Below, piece by piece: positions 33,515-41,929 of a DNA stretch of 64,000 bases. Within the stretch, counting starts at the first letter, position 1. Each line of letters starts with the position of its first letter. The stretch is from positions 1,054,001 through 1,118,000 of the forward strand of contig OY969693.1 of assembly GCA_963701995.1 (NCBI GenBank), read 5' to 3'. The notes beneath the pieces are model-generated. The model saw only the letters and a list, made by a program, of their open reading frames with translations, searched no databases and had not been told where the DNA came from. The position numbers were made by a program, and so were the translations under genes. The DNA is from Methanoflorens sp963701995. GTDB lineage: Archaea > Halobacteriota > Bog-38 > Methanoflorentales > Methanoflorentaceae.

Positions 33515-34699
33515 ATGTGTAAAGCGAACTTCATCGGGTCGTTTATGAATCCTTTTGGATCTTCTTCATTGCCTAAGGCAGCTATTGGCCAGATAGAGAT
33601 TTGTGACGTCACGCTGCGTGACGGTGAGCAGGCTCCCGGTGTCGTTTTTGGCGTTGACGAAAAAGTTGAGATTGCGACAAAGCTTGACGCAGTTGGCGTT
33701 GAGATGATAGAGGCCGGTTTTCCCGCCGTTTCAGCGAAAGAAAAGGCTATGGTGAAAAAAATTGCTAATTTGGGTCTAAACACCAAGATATGCTGCCTTT
33801 CGCGAGCGATTTTCCACGACATCGATGAAGCGTTAGATTGCGATGTGGATGTGGTGGGTCTGTTCATGGCTACCTCAGATCTGCATCTCAAGCACAAGTA
33901 TCATCGCAGTTTTGATGAAATGCTGGAGTGCGCACTGTCAACGCTCGAATATGCAAAGGAACACGGGCTCATTGTGAGGTTTGCGGCAGAAGACGCGACT
34001 AGGACTGATCCAGAAGTGCTTAAGCGCTTTTTTAGACAAGGTGAGGAGCACGGGGCTGATTATGTTAACATCGCAGATACCGTCGGTGCGCTGAGGCCGT
34101 CCACGTGCTACGATCTGGTATCTGCGATGAAAACGGTCGTTAACCTGCCGCTTTGCATTCATTGCCATAACGATCTCGGTATGGCCGTAGCAAACACTAT
34201 AACGGCTGCAGAAGCCGGGGCGTTTCAACTCCACACAACGGTGAACGGGATAGGGGAACGAGTCGGAAACACCCCGCTTGAGGAACTTCTTGTCGCGCTG
34301 CGCCTGCAGTTTGGAATCGATACCTACGACCTTTCGAAATTGATGGGGCTGTCCAAAACAGTCGAACATCATTCACGATTGCGCTTGCCGAAGAACAAAC
34401 CGGTCGTCGGGTTGAATGCATTCTCTCATGAATCTGGCATACACGTAGCGGCCGTGCTGGAGGAGGCCGAGACGTATGAACTATTCTCGCCTGACTTAGT
34501 AGGCAACAAGAGACGAATCGTCATTGGCAAGCACACCGGAAAAAAAGCCCTGCAGTACGTCATCGCTCAGTTAGGCTACCGACCCACCCGGGATGAGCTC
34601 TGTCAGATCCTCGACGACGTAAAACGCGTTTGTGAGACAAAGAAATCAGTCTCTCAGGAGGAGCTCGAGGATATAATCAGAACCGTGATGTACCGATAG
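33515..34699 (+). CDS. aksA: Homocitrate synthase / AksA-type 2-isopropylmalate synthase homologue
   Basis: This acyltransferase condenses acetyl-CoA with a 2-oxo acid. The 394 residues contain ICDVTLRDGEQAPGV, RFAAEDATRTD, LCIHCHNDLGMAVANT (metal H-x-H) and GIGERVGNTPLEELL. It lacks the C-terminal regulatory domain of LeuA and CimA (about 500 residues), as expected for homocitrate synthases such as AksA, which starts coenzyme B chain elongation from 2-oxoglutarate. The ATG at 33515 is the longest start; the ATG at 33545 fits the TATA position better. It converges with the ThDP enzyme gene, overlapping it by 23 bases. Confidence 0.85.
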   Translation: MCKANFIGSFMNPFGSSSLPKAAIGQIEICDVTLRDGEQAPGVVFGVDEKVEIATKLDAVGVEMIEAGFPAVSAKEKAMVKKIANLGLNTKICCLSRAIFHDIDEALDCDVDVVGLFMATSDLHLKHKYHRSFDEMLECALSTLEYAKEHGLIVRFAAEDATRTDPEVLKRFFRQGEEHGADYVNIADTVGALRPSTCYDLVSAMKTVVNLPLCIHCHNDLGMAVANTITAAEAGAFQLHTTVNGIGERVGNTPLEELLVALRLQFGIDTYDLSKLMGLSKTVEHHSRLRLPKNKPVVGLNAFSHESGIHVAAVLEEAETYELFSPDLVGNKRRIVIGKHTGKKALQYVIAQLGYRPTRDELCQILDDVKRVCETKKSVSQEELEDIIRTVMYR

Positions 34700-36200
34700 C
34701 TCCGGAGTTTTGACGAGGACCGTACTTTGAGCAGGTGGCCCGTATAACGACGACGAGCGTTCCTGTCGAGTTGCTCACGGCTCGCAGAAGATCTACAAAT
34801 GACATTTCATTCATATCCGTTGCGTCCACTAACTTGTAAGTGATACCATAGTTTCGGCATAGGGCACCGATCAAATCAGAGATCTCGGGCGTCGGCTGCC
34901 CCCCCGTTATGGCTGATATTCGGTTTTCGAGCACAAACACCTTTACGTTCCGCTTAAACACTGCCGCGCTCGTTAGTGCTGCGATGCCGCTGTGTAAGAA
35001 CGCGTAGTCTCCTAGTATTGCAAGTCCGCCTTGTTCAAACCCCGAAGCCACGCCAATTGCTGAGCCGAGTGAATAAGCTACGTCGATCAATTTAAAAGGT
35101 GGATTGGCGGTCCGTATTATGCAGCCCATGTCCCCCGCAATCATCGCATCAACTTGGCCCAGAGCGCGGTAGAAAGGCAAGAAGGGGCAATCATCGCAGA
35201 TGTCTTCCGTGTAACGTCTGGTTTCGAGTGTCTCGACATCAAACCGTGCCGATATGTAATCTGCCTCAATATAGGTCAACGCTTGAGTCACATCGTTGGA
35301 TGTTAGCTCACCGAAGCGGGGCACGTGTCCAGACAGTTTGCCGAGGACTTTCGCGTGAATGGATTCTTCAATAAGCGGTGAGCTCTCTTCGACGACTAGG
35401 ACTCGGTTGTGCTCTTCAAGAAACGAATCAATTCGGCGCTCACATAGCGGGTTGACAATGCCGAGTCTGAGGTGCGCTACATCGTCTCGTCCCTGGATTG
35501 CATCATCCACCAACGCTGATGCATAGCCTGCAGAAATAATGCCGATTGCGCCGGCGCCGTCTTGTTCGTTCAGATCTGTTGTTTCAGCAAATTGCAGCAT
35601 CTTAGGATACGTGTGTCGGAGAAGATGCTGATGCCTACCCAAATGCGTGAGGTTCCAGATGCTCTTTTCGATGCTCTTGCTTACGCGCCGTGCAGACGGT
35701 ACCCTCTCAACTACGCCTTGCGTATTCAGAAGCCTGCCTGTTATTCGCACAATTATCGGTACTGACAGTAGTGCGGATAGTTCAAAAGCTTCTAACGCAC
35801 AATCATACGCATTGCGGGCGCTGTGTGGATCCATTACCGGGATTTCGGCTATCTTACCGTAATATCTCGAATCCTGCTCGTTTTGCGAAAGTTTTGCACC
35901 TGGATCGTCGCCTGCGATGACGACTAGCCCAGCACCTACCCCGTGGGTGGCCGCGGTAATCAAAGAGTCTGACGCCACGTTCAATCCAACGTGTTTCGTT
36001 ACAAGAACTGATCGTGTACCCGATGCGGCAGCCCCTAAAGCCAAATCGATTCCGACCTTTTCATTAGCAGCGGGTATCCAAATGGGCCGCAGACTTTCAA
36101 TGATTTTGGTGACCGGAAATCCAACAACCCCTGTGGCCACACCGACGCCGGCATCGAATATACCGTATGTAAGCGCATTTAAGCCGTCGGTTTTAAACAT
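34677..36200 (-). CDS. ThDP-dependent enzyme related to IorA, without C-terminal ferredoxin domain
   Basis: It aligns with the alpha subunit of indolepyruvate:ferredoxin oxidoreductase. An N-terminal pyrimidine domain has NEKVGIDLALGAAASG with the ThDP glutamate. A middle domain follows, then the ThDP-binding domain with ICDDCPFLPFYRAL, IAGDMGCII, and GDYAFLHSG to LENRISAITGGQPTP. It is 507 residues, ending where IorA (about 600-640) continues into a two-cluster ferredoxin domain; none is present. No iorB is adjacent. It could be an oxidoreductase using a separate ferredoxin, or a plain 2-oxoacid decarboxylase. The ATG at 36200 fits the family start; a GTG at 36230 is the alternative. Confidence 0.8.
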   Translation of the reverse strand: MFKTDGLNALTYGIFDAGVGVATGVVGFPVTKIIESLRPIWIPAANEKVGIDLALGAAASGTRSVLVTKHVGLNVASDSLITAATHGVGAGLVVIAGDDPGAKLSQNEQDSRYYGKIAEIPVMDPHSARNAYDCALEAFELSALLSVPIIVRITGRLLNTQGVVERVPSARRVSKSIEKSIWNLTHLGRHQHLLRHTYPKMLQFAETTDLNEQDGAGAIGIISAGYASALVDDAIQGRDDVAHLRLGIVNPLCERRIDSFLEEHNRVLVVEESSPLIEESIHAKVLGKLSGHVPRFGELTSNDVTQALTYIEADYISARFDVETLETRRYTEDICDDCPFLPFYRALGQVDAMIAGDMGCIIRTANPPFKLIDVAYSLGSAIGVASGFEQGGLAILGDYAFLHSGIAALTSAAVFKRNVKVFVLENRISAITGGQPTPEISDLIGALCRNYGITYKLVDATDMNEMSFVDLLRAVSNSTGTLVVVIRATCSKYGPRQNSGAIGTSRF

Positions 36201-36560
36201 CTTTGAGAGCGTTAATCGGACATCTCGCACAAAATGCGCACGCGGCCTAGGCTAGGTCAGCATCCAAGACGCTTGTCGCGTATTTGTCTTTCCATTGAAG
36301 CGAGATGTCTCAATCCTTCTGCTTACGGCTTGTGCCCGTTATCGCTCAAAGCCGCAGCGCGTGTTCAACTGTGCAGTGCTAGCGGTTGGCAACGCTCAGC
36401 AACAAAAGTGGCCTTCCACGACACTATGAATGTTAGTTAGCGCATTCAGTTATTTATCAATTTTTGCAAGTTTGTGACGGGGGATTTTGCGGCCGTGTCA
36501 TCGATAGGATGTGAATCATAACTTTTTTATGCGCAGCGATCTTAAAGGATAGCGATAATT
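36201..36560. other. Intergenic region upstream of the histone, with two possible hairpins
   Basis: No gene is recognised. CGGCTT (36324-36329) can pair with AAGCCG (36347-36352), and AGCG (36381-36384) with CGCT (36393-36396), so a structured RNA is possible but weakly supported. The last 90 bases are AT-rich and should carry the histone promoter (TTTTTTATG near 36527). Confidence 0.35.
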
Positions 36561-36776
36561 ATGGCAGAAATTCCACTGGCGGTCGTTTTGCGAATTATGA
36601 AGGTAGCTGGAGCTGAAAGGGCCAATCGCAAGGCCGTGAAAATGATTGCCGAGAAAGCTGAGGACTATGGCAGCGGCGTTGCCAGAGAGGCCGTTTCGCT
36701 GACGAAGCTCGCGGACCGAAAAACGATCTCGGCAAATGACGTAAAACTAGCAGCGGAACGAGTCAACCGGCGCTAA
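36561..36776 (+). CDS. Archaeal histone
   Basis: A single histone fold of 71 residues: EIPLAVVLRIMKVAGAERANRKAVK, then a helix and DRKTISANDVKLAAERV. It lacks any tail and has the usual archaeal length. Homo- or heterodimers wrap DNA in the cell. Alanine and lysine replace some acidic residues of the middle helix seen in HMfB. An AAAGGAT lies about ten bases before the ATG. Confidence 0.94.
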   Translation: MAEIPLAVVLRIMKVAGAERANRKAVKMIAEKAEDYGSGVAREAVSLTKLADRKTISANDVKLAAERVNRR

Positions 36777-36941
36777 TCGGCACATCTTTCGCAGTTTAAG
36801 CAAGGTGCCACATCTACGTCCCTTTCTCGAGGCTACTTAGGCTTAAGCAAACCCCTTATGAAAGCACCAGTCGACGTCGTCGTCTGGTTTTTAGGACGCG
36901 CCCAACACGCGTTACCGACTACCGGGCATCGAGCCAGAGAA

Positions 36942-37012
36942 TGCGGTAGCCGGGACTCGAACCCGGGTTAAAGGCTTGGGAAGCCTTTGTGCTGCCACTA
37001 CACCACTACCGC
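36942..37012 (-). tRNA. tRNA-Gly (anticodon CCC)
   Basis: Minus-strand cloverleaf: acceptor GCGGTAG/CTACCGC with discriminator A, anticodon stem AAGGC/GCCTT around TTCCCAA, T arm TTCGAGT. It has 71 nt, no intron and no encoded CCA. A TATA-like ATATTTATGG about 35 bases upstream (37043-37053) may drive it with a short 5' leader. Confidence 0.95.
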
Positions 37013-37093
37013 GATAATGCAGCTACATTCTTCGCTCCCAAACCATAAATATTATCACCCAGGTGCACCTCAAAACGCTGCCTGAACGCAAGG

Positions 37094-37102
37094 CATTTAA
37101 AC
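37094..37102 (+). promoter_or_regulatory. TATA box of the aIF5B gene
   Basis: CATTTAAAC is centred about 34 bases upstream of the ATG at 37132, which would give a leader of roughly eight bases. Confidence 0.5.
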
Positions 37103-37131
37103 GCAGATGTTGATGTAGGTTGGGACTTTTT

Positions 37132-38874
37132 ATGTCAAATAACCTTAGGACACCTATTGTTGCAGTGCTCGGTCACGTGGATCACGGTAAAACGACCATG
37201 CTTGACAAAATTCGGGGCACTACTACTGCTGACCAAGAACCCGGCCTAATCACGCAGCATATAGGAGCAACGGAAGTCCCGTTAGACGTTATTGCAAGGC
37301 TTTGCGGTTCCCTTTTGGAAGGTATACACCTCCCTGGGCTACTATTCATCGATACGCCTGGCCATCACGCTTTTACGACGCTGCGCGCACGCGGGGGCGC
37401 TTTAGCAGACATCGCAATACTTGTTGTTGACATTAACGAGGGCTTCCAGCCGCAGACCACAGAAAGTCTCAATATCTTGAAAGGCCATAAAACGCCCTTT
37501 ATCGTCGCGGCTAACAAAATTGACAAAATACACGGGTGGCTCTCCCACGACAATATGATGTTCACGGACGCGTTTAAGCTCCAGAGCGAGCGGACTCAAC
37601 GCCTTCTTGACGACAGAATATACGTGCTTATAGAGGAGCTCTATAATCTGGGCTTTAGTTCAGATCGGTACGACAGAATTAGAGATTTCACTAAAAACAT
37701 AGGCGTTGTTCCAACAAGCGCGCGAACGGGCGAAGGCATCCCCGACCTGCTCATGGTTTCGCTTGGTCTCGCGCAGCGATTCCTCGACAAGGATCTGAGG
37801 CTTCACGCTAACGGTCCTGCATTTGGCACGGTAATAGAAATCAAAGAAGAAAAAGGGTTCGGCACGACCCTTGATGCCATCATATACGATGGCGTTCTCC
37901 ATGCCGGTGATCGGATCGTAATCGGTGCATTGGGACGACCAATCGTCACGAAAATTAGAGCGTTGCTGAAACCAGAATCAACGGGGGTTCTTAAGAGGGT
38001 TAGGACAGTGACCGCAGCAGCGGGAGTGAAGATAGCAGCCCCGGGCATTGAAAACGCGCTTGCAGGTTCGCCGCTTAGAGTTACAACGGACGATATTGAT
38101 GAAGTCGTCGCTGGCATCGAATCCGAAATGCGTGACATAGCGGTCAGCACTCAAGATATAGGCGTTATAATCAAAGCAGACACTATCGGCGCTCTAGAAG
38201 CGCTTGCAGGAGAGCTAGGTCGTAACGAAGTCCCTGTTAGCATAGCCAATCTAGGCGATGTCTCTCGCCGAGACGTTGTTGAAGCTGAGACTATAAGTGA
38301 TCCGTTATACTCCGTCGTACTCGGCTTCACCGTCGATGTCTTACCCGATGCCAAAGAAGAAGCAGAGAAGTCGAATGTTCGCCTGTTTGTTAACGACGTG
38401 ATCTACGGCTTGATCGACGAGTATCAGACCTGGGCCGAAAAACAAAAAACCCTGTACGGCAAAAAGCGTTACGAGACTATCGTGAGGCCCGGCAAATTCA
38501 AAATACTGCCTGGGTATGTTTTCAGACAAAACAAACCGGCCATAGTCGGCATTCAGGTGCTCGGTGGCACCCTGAGGAATGGTGTCTCCCTGGTGCGAGA
38601 AGACGGAGTCAGGGTCGGCACGTTGAAGGGCATGCAAGATAGAGGCGAGAACGTTAGCGAGATAGGTGCAGGGAAAGAGGTCGCAGTCTCGATTGATGGA
38701 CCCACAGTCGGAAGACAAATAAATGAAGGGGACGTACTCTACGTCGACGTGCCAGAAAAGCACGCAAAGGTAACGGAGCAGGAACTCTACGATGCGCTTG
38801 ACCAAAGCGAGCGATTGATGTTGGATGAGTTTTTGACGATCAAGCGCAAAGATAACCCATTTTGGGCCAAGTGA
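37132..38874 (+). CDS. infB: Translation initiation factor aIF5B
   Basis: This GTPase promotes subunit joining in translation initiation. The 580 residues have G1 GHVDHGKT, the G3 motif DTPGHHAF and the G4 motif NKID, then domains II-IV typical of archaeal IF2/eIF5B, with GKFKILPGYVFRQNKPAIVGI in domain IV. No intein is visible. The ATG at 37132 is preferred to a TTG four codons upstream. S6e follows in the same direction, a common archaeal pairing. Confidence 0.95.
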   Translation: MSNNLRTPIVAVLGHVDHGKTTMLDKIRGTTTADQEPGLITQHIGATEVPLDVIARLCGSLLEGIHLPGLLFIDTPGHHAFTTLRARGGALADIAILVVDINEGFQPQTTESLNILKGHKTPFIVAANKIDKIHGWLSHDNMMFTDAFKLQSERTQRLLDDRIYVLIEELYNLGFSSDRYDRIRDFTKNIGVVPTSARTGEGIPDLLMVSLGLAQRFLDKDLRLHANGPAFGTVIEIKEEKGFGTTLDAIIYDGVLHAGDRIVIGALGRPIVTKIRALLKPESTGVLKRVRTVTAAAGVKIAAPGIENALAGSPLRVTTDDIDEVVAGIESEMRDIAVSTQDIGVIIKADTIGALEALAGELGRNEVPVSIANLGDVSRRDVVEAETISDPLYSVVLGFTVDVLPDAKEEAEKSNVRLFVNDVIYGLIDEYQTWAEKQKTLYGKKRYETIVRPGKFKILPGYVFRQNKPAIVGIQVLGGTLRNGVSLVREDGVRVGTLKGMQDRGENVSEIGAGKEVAVSIDGPTVGRQINEGDVLYVDVPEKHAKVTEQELYDALDQSERLMLDEFLTIKRKDNPFWAK

Positions 38875-38950
38875 ATCCCACTCGTCTGATCGTCAAATTG
38901 TCAAGCAAACACTCGTGCACAGCCGACCAGTAGACAGGAGAGTGATGTGA

Positions 38951-39343
38951 ATGGCGGAATTTAGGTTAATCATATCTGACCCAAGTAAGAAGAGGGCACA
39001 CAAGATGGAAGTGTCAGGTGCGCAAGCAAACAAACTGTTCGGCCTAGGTATCGGGGACTCACTCGATGGTGATGTGATCGGACTCAGCGATTACGCGCTT
39101 GTCATAACTGGCGGCTCAGACAAAGATGGCGTAGCTATGCGGCGAGATCTTCCGGGGACGGTCCGAAAAAGGCTGCTTCTTTCCGGAGGAGTTGGATATC
39201 ATCCAAAAAAAACAGGGATAAGACGGCGTAAGAGCGTCCGCGGTCGCGTCATTTCTGCAGAAACCGGTCAGATTAATTTTGTGGTAGGAAAAAGCGGTGC
39301 TAAGCCGCTTGATGAGATCTTAAAGGCTGAAAAAGCGGAGTAA
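38951..39343 (+). CDS. rps6e: Ribosomal protein S6e
   Basis: Small-subunit protein eS6, 130 residues in the short archaeal form without the eukaryotic kinase tail. Typical parts are LIISDPSKKRAHKMEVSGAQ, ITGGSDKDGVAMRRDLPG and YHPKKTGIRRRKSVRG. The ATG has AGGAGAG upstream. It is probably co-transcribed with infB. Confidence 0.95.
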   Translation: MAEFRLIISDPSKKRAHKMEVSGAQANKLFGLGIGDSLDGDVIGLSDYALVITGGSDKDGVAMRRDLPGTVRKRLLLSGGVGYHPKKTGIRRRKSVRGRVISAETGQINFVVGKSGAKPLDEILKAEKAE

Positions 39344-39559
39344 TAGTCTCCTGCTGTTGTCTGAAGTGAGTTGCGTCCAGTCGTCCAGTTGCGTAATGTG
39401 CTGCGCAAAGCAGCGCCGTCTTATTAACTCGGCTAGCGGCGTGCTCCGGTTTTCAGGACGGCTCAGGTCTGCGAGCGCAGTTCCATACCACTGTGAATCT
39501 ACGCAGTCTTCCAACCAAGCGCTGCCAAAAAGTACCGTTCACGTTTGCGCACTTGGCCT

Positions 39560-40678
39560 CTAACCGAGCTGCGCGGTGTCGTGTCCTCTGATGAGGCTGC
39601 GGAATTTGGCATGTATTGCTGCTATTTGCTGCAGTTGTTCTTTGTTTCTCTTGTTCAAAACGCTCAACCGCGGAAACTCTGTGTCGTATGCATTAGCAAA
39701 AAAACGCGCTAGCTCCGGTCGCAAGGCGTTGTTTGGTACTAGGCGCGGGTCTCTGGCAAATTCGCGCCATTCAACTTCCCATAACGTAGCCAAGTCAAAT
39801 GCAGATTTTAGTCCGCCCTCTCGGAACGCGGTCAAAACGAGGTAAAGGGGACGAATGTCAGCGCACGCCATGCCAATGTTGGCATAGGGTAACGCGTAAG
39901 AATTTCCATTGAACGCAATAGAAATCCCGCCGGCCCTTCGAATCTCCTGGAGCATTTTGTAGTCCGTAATGCTATCGCCGATTACCGCAGTGTCTGTCTC
40001 CTTGCCCACGCCGATCGCCGACGTCAAAGCCTGAACTTTTCGCTTACCGCCTACCACTGTGATCTGATCGAAAATCGCTTTAATCCGCGTGCGAGGTGCA
40101 ATTTCAAAGAAGAACTCATCAAGCTGGGTTGCCAATCTTCCAAATGTTGAAGTCTCTGCGTCGTTGGCGTTGGAATAAAACGAGAGGATCTTGTTTTGAA
40201 TCTCATGAATCAACGCAATCTCGCCTTCTTCTAGAATTTCGGACAACGAATCTAAGGGAAAGCGGGTGCAGTGCACTTTTTCACGCTCAACATCAAGCTT
40301 TGCAGCTACGTTGTAAGCGTGCTGCTCATAGCTAGTTGAAATGATATGCACATTCCACATTTCTTCCTTCAGCCACTTGATGAGCTCTCTGGCGCCGGCG
40401 ACCAGTTGCGCTCGAGTGGAGGCTTTTCGTACATCCTGCTCTGTTATTCCGTTAACGATCATGAAAGGAACTATGAGCCGCAGTGTATCGCCAGGTTCAT
40501 AGTTGGGTCTGTTTCGAATCGCGAGATAATCATCATATCTGCTTAGGACTTCAAACAGGGCGGGTCCTTCTTTGATTGAGTGCATTACTTCGAATGCGTT
40601 ATCTTGCGGAGACAAGGGCCCTTCCAAATCGAAAGCAGCCGTGAACGGGTGAGGCACAGTTACATGCTGTCTCTTCAA
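39560..40678 (-). CDS. HAD-superfamily protein of the COG4030 type
   Basis: The 372-residue protein has a HAD phosphatase core. Motif I is AAFDLEGPLSPQ, with glutamate where phosphatases usually have the second aspartate. Motif II is IISTSYEQH and motif IV AVIGDSITDYKML. A large cap insert follows motif II. Related proteins occur in methanogens, one of them named EhaR beside the Eha hydrogenase, but no hydrogenase gene is near here. The function is unknown. It starts at TTG 40678; a GTG seven codons later is the alternative. Confidence 0.75.
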   Translation of the reverse strand: MKRQHVTVPHPFTAAFDLEGPLSPQDNAFEVMHSIKEGPALFEVLSRYDDYLAIRNRPNYEPGDTLRLIVPFMIVNGITEQDVRKASTRAQLVAGARELIKWLKEEMWNVHIISTSYEQHAYNVAAKLDVEREKVHCTRFPLDSLSEILEEGEIALIHEIQNKILSFYSNANDAETSTFGRLATQLDEFFFEIAPRTRIKAIFDQITVVGGKRKVQALTSAIGVGKETDTAVIGDSITDYKMLQEIRRAGGISIAFNGNSYALPYANIGMACADIRPLYLVLTAFREGGLKSAFDLATLWEVEWREFARDPRLVPNNALRPELARFFANAYDTEFPRLSVLNKRNKEQLQQIAAIHAKFRSLIRGHDTAQLG

Positions 40679-40942
40679 CCGTCAAATACGTTGCCTAAGA
40701 CAATGCTAACAAGCCTAGCAGAATATAGCGCGCAAAGATATCGACATTTAATGTGGTTAGTTCGGACAGCTAGTCATGGGCCAGAGGTAACGATATTGCC
40801 AAAAGAACCGTATCGGCCTGTGAAAAGGCGCATATAATGAGTGATGCGACGGGCGCTGATACAAAAGACGGGAATTGAGGTCGGCGGAGTTGCTCTAGAG
40901 GTGAGGCCGTTGCAGCGACGCTATTGAACTAAGCTATAGCAG

Positions 40943-41515
40943 CTACTGGCTTCCCCCGATTTTGTTTTTCATCCCTTGTAGCCGGTGCGAAATTAACCAC
41001 CTGAGCTGGGCGACGTCGTGTCGTTTAGCGCTGATCGGCACTACGCGATCGGCCCACTGTTTATATGGGGGGAGCATTCCGAGCCGCGACACTATCTTGT
41101 CTAAGCTGGCTTCGCACTCTTCGATCTTGTCCATTTTGTTGATGGCAACTATAGGGTCAATCTCAGAATCGAGCAAATATTCGAATAAATCAACGTCAAG
41201 AGGCTTAAAATGCCGTTCTGTGATCTCTAGGAATGATTTTCCATCGATGACTTGCACGCCTAATGACAGAGGTCTTAGCTTGTGCCGCTCGCCGTCGATA
41301 ACGTCGCGCAGCACGCGTCGGTAACCGTTCAGCCCACGCCGGAACCCGATTCCAGGCAAATCTATGACCGTAAAATTATCAAGTTGATATCTCACCGGCG
41401 CTCTCGTCACGCCGGGACGTCTTCCCACTCGCGTTTTTAGCCCAAAAAGTTCTTTAAGTACCGCTGACTTGCCCGCATTCGCTCTCCCGACGAAAAATAC
41501 TTCGATGTCCTTCAT
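40943..41515 (-). CDS. engB: EngB-like GTP-binding protein
   Basis: This small P-loop GTPase of 190 residues has G1 GRANAGKS, a switch-region threonine in RPGVTRAP, G3 DLPGIGF and G4 NKMD. In bacteria EngB/YihA helps assemble the large ribosomal subunit; the archaeal homologue probably does a similar job. It is transcribed alone. Confidence 0.88.
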   Translation of the reverse strand: MKDIEVFFVGRANAGKSAVLKELFGLKTRVGRRPGVTRAPVRYQLDNFTVIDLPGIGFRRGLNGYRRVLRDVIDGERHKLRPLSLGVQVIDGKSFLEITERHFKPLDVDLFEYLLDSEIDPIVAINKMDKIEECEASLDKIVSRLGMLPPYKQWADRVVPISAKRHDVAQLRWLISHRLQGMKNKIGGSQ

Positions 41516-41578
41516 AGGTCAATTCGCTAACGCCAGCTTTGGATTCTTGCGCTTCTGATGTGCTTGATGGTTAGTTTG

Positions 41579-41890
41579 TTACTTTTTACGCTTGTGTCTT
41601 ATATAAACTAAAGCGGAGCACAACGCGACTAAGACTGCTGCGTTGGCCGACACCAGGCTCGAAGCCGTTAGGCCTACGCTACCCGTTAAGCTGAGTGCGA
41701 CTGAAATTGCTGTTAGGACCCCCACCCCTGTGCCAAAAGATGTGGTCAGCGTCTCAATCACGTCAAGATCGCGTACTTTGAGGCCGACAAGGATCAAATA
41801 GCCCGGAAGCAAAACCAAGTAGATTATTCCAAGAATGAAGAGCAAGATGCTTGAAAAGTCAATGTACACGTCGAGGTTCTCCTGTTGCAC
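41579..41890 (-). CDS. Small membrane protein resembling the N-terminal module of its upstream neighbour
   Basis: The 103-residue protein has about three membrane segments and a basic end (YIRHKRKK). The first is IYLVLLPGYLILVGLKV, followed by SFGTGVGVLTAISVALSLTG. The L-P-G-x-x-x motif followed by an S-x-G/S-x-x-x helix matches the first 100 residues of the large membrane protein at 41.9-43.9 kb and recalls DUF1616. It lies 39 bases after that gene, in the same direction. Function unknown. Confidence 0.65.
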   Translation of the reverse strand: MQQENLDVYIDFSSILLFILGIIYLVLLPGYLILVGLKVRDLDVIETLTTSFGTGVGVLTAISVALSLTGSVGLTASSLVSANAAVLVALCSALVYIRHKRKK

Positions 41891-41929
41891 TAAAAGGTCT
41901 TCAACAGCCTCCGGTTCGGTAATGCGGGT

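Noticed and set aside
30089..34699. A plain leucine biosynthesis operon (leuABCD)
   Set aside because: The small subunit has the YLRT loop of homoaconitase and the synthase lacks the LeuA regulatory domain. A leucine role cannot be fully excluded without phylogeny.
36777..36860. Short minus-strand frame ending CLNCERCAD between the histone and tRNA-Gly genes
   Set aside because: Only about 19 codons lie between stops, with a start just 12 codons before the end; too short to support as a zinc-ribbon protein.
28574..38894. Shared 13-base word CCACTCGTCTGAT after tRNA-Glu and after the aIF5B gene
   Set aside because: Repeats of this length are expected by chance in 64 kb, and nothing else around the two copies matches.
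40877..40942. tRNA-like D-arm sequence (TAGCTTAGTTCAATAGCG on the minus strand) just after the EngB-like gene
   Set aside because: No matching acceptor stem, no T arm with TTCRA and no pairing anticodon stem could be found, so it is not called a tRNA or tRNA remnant.
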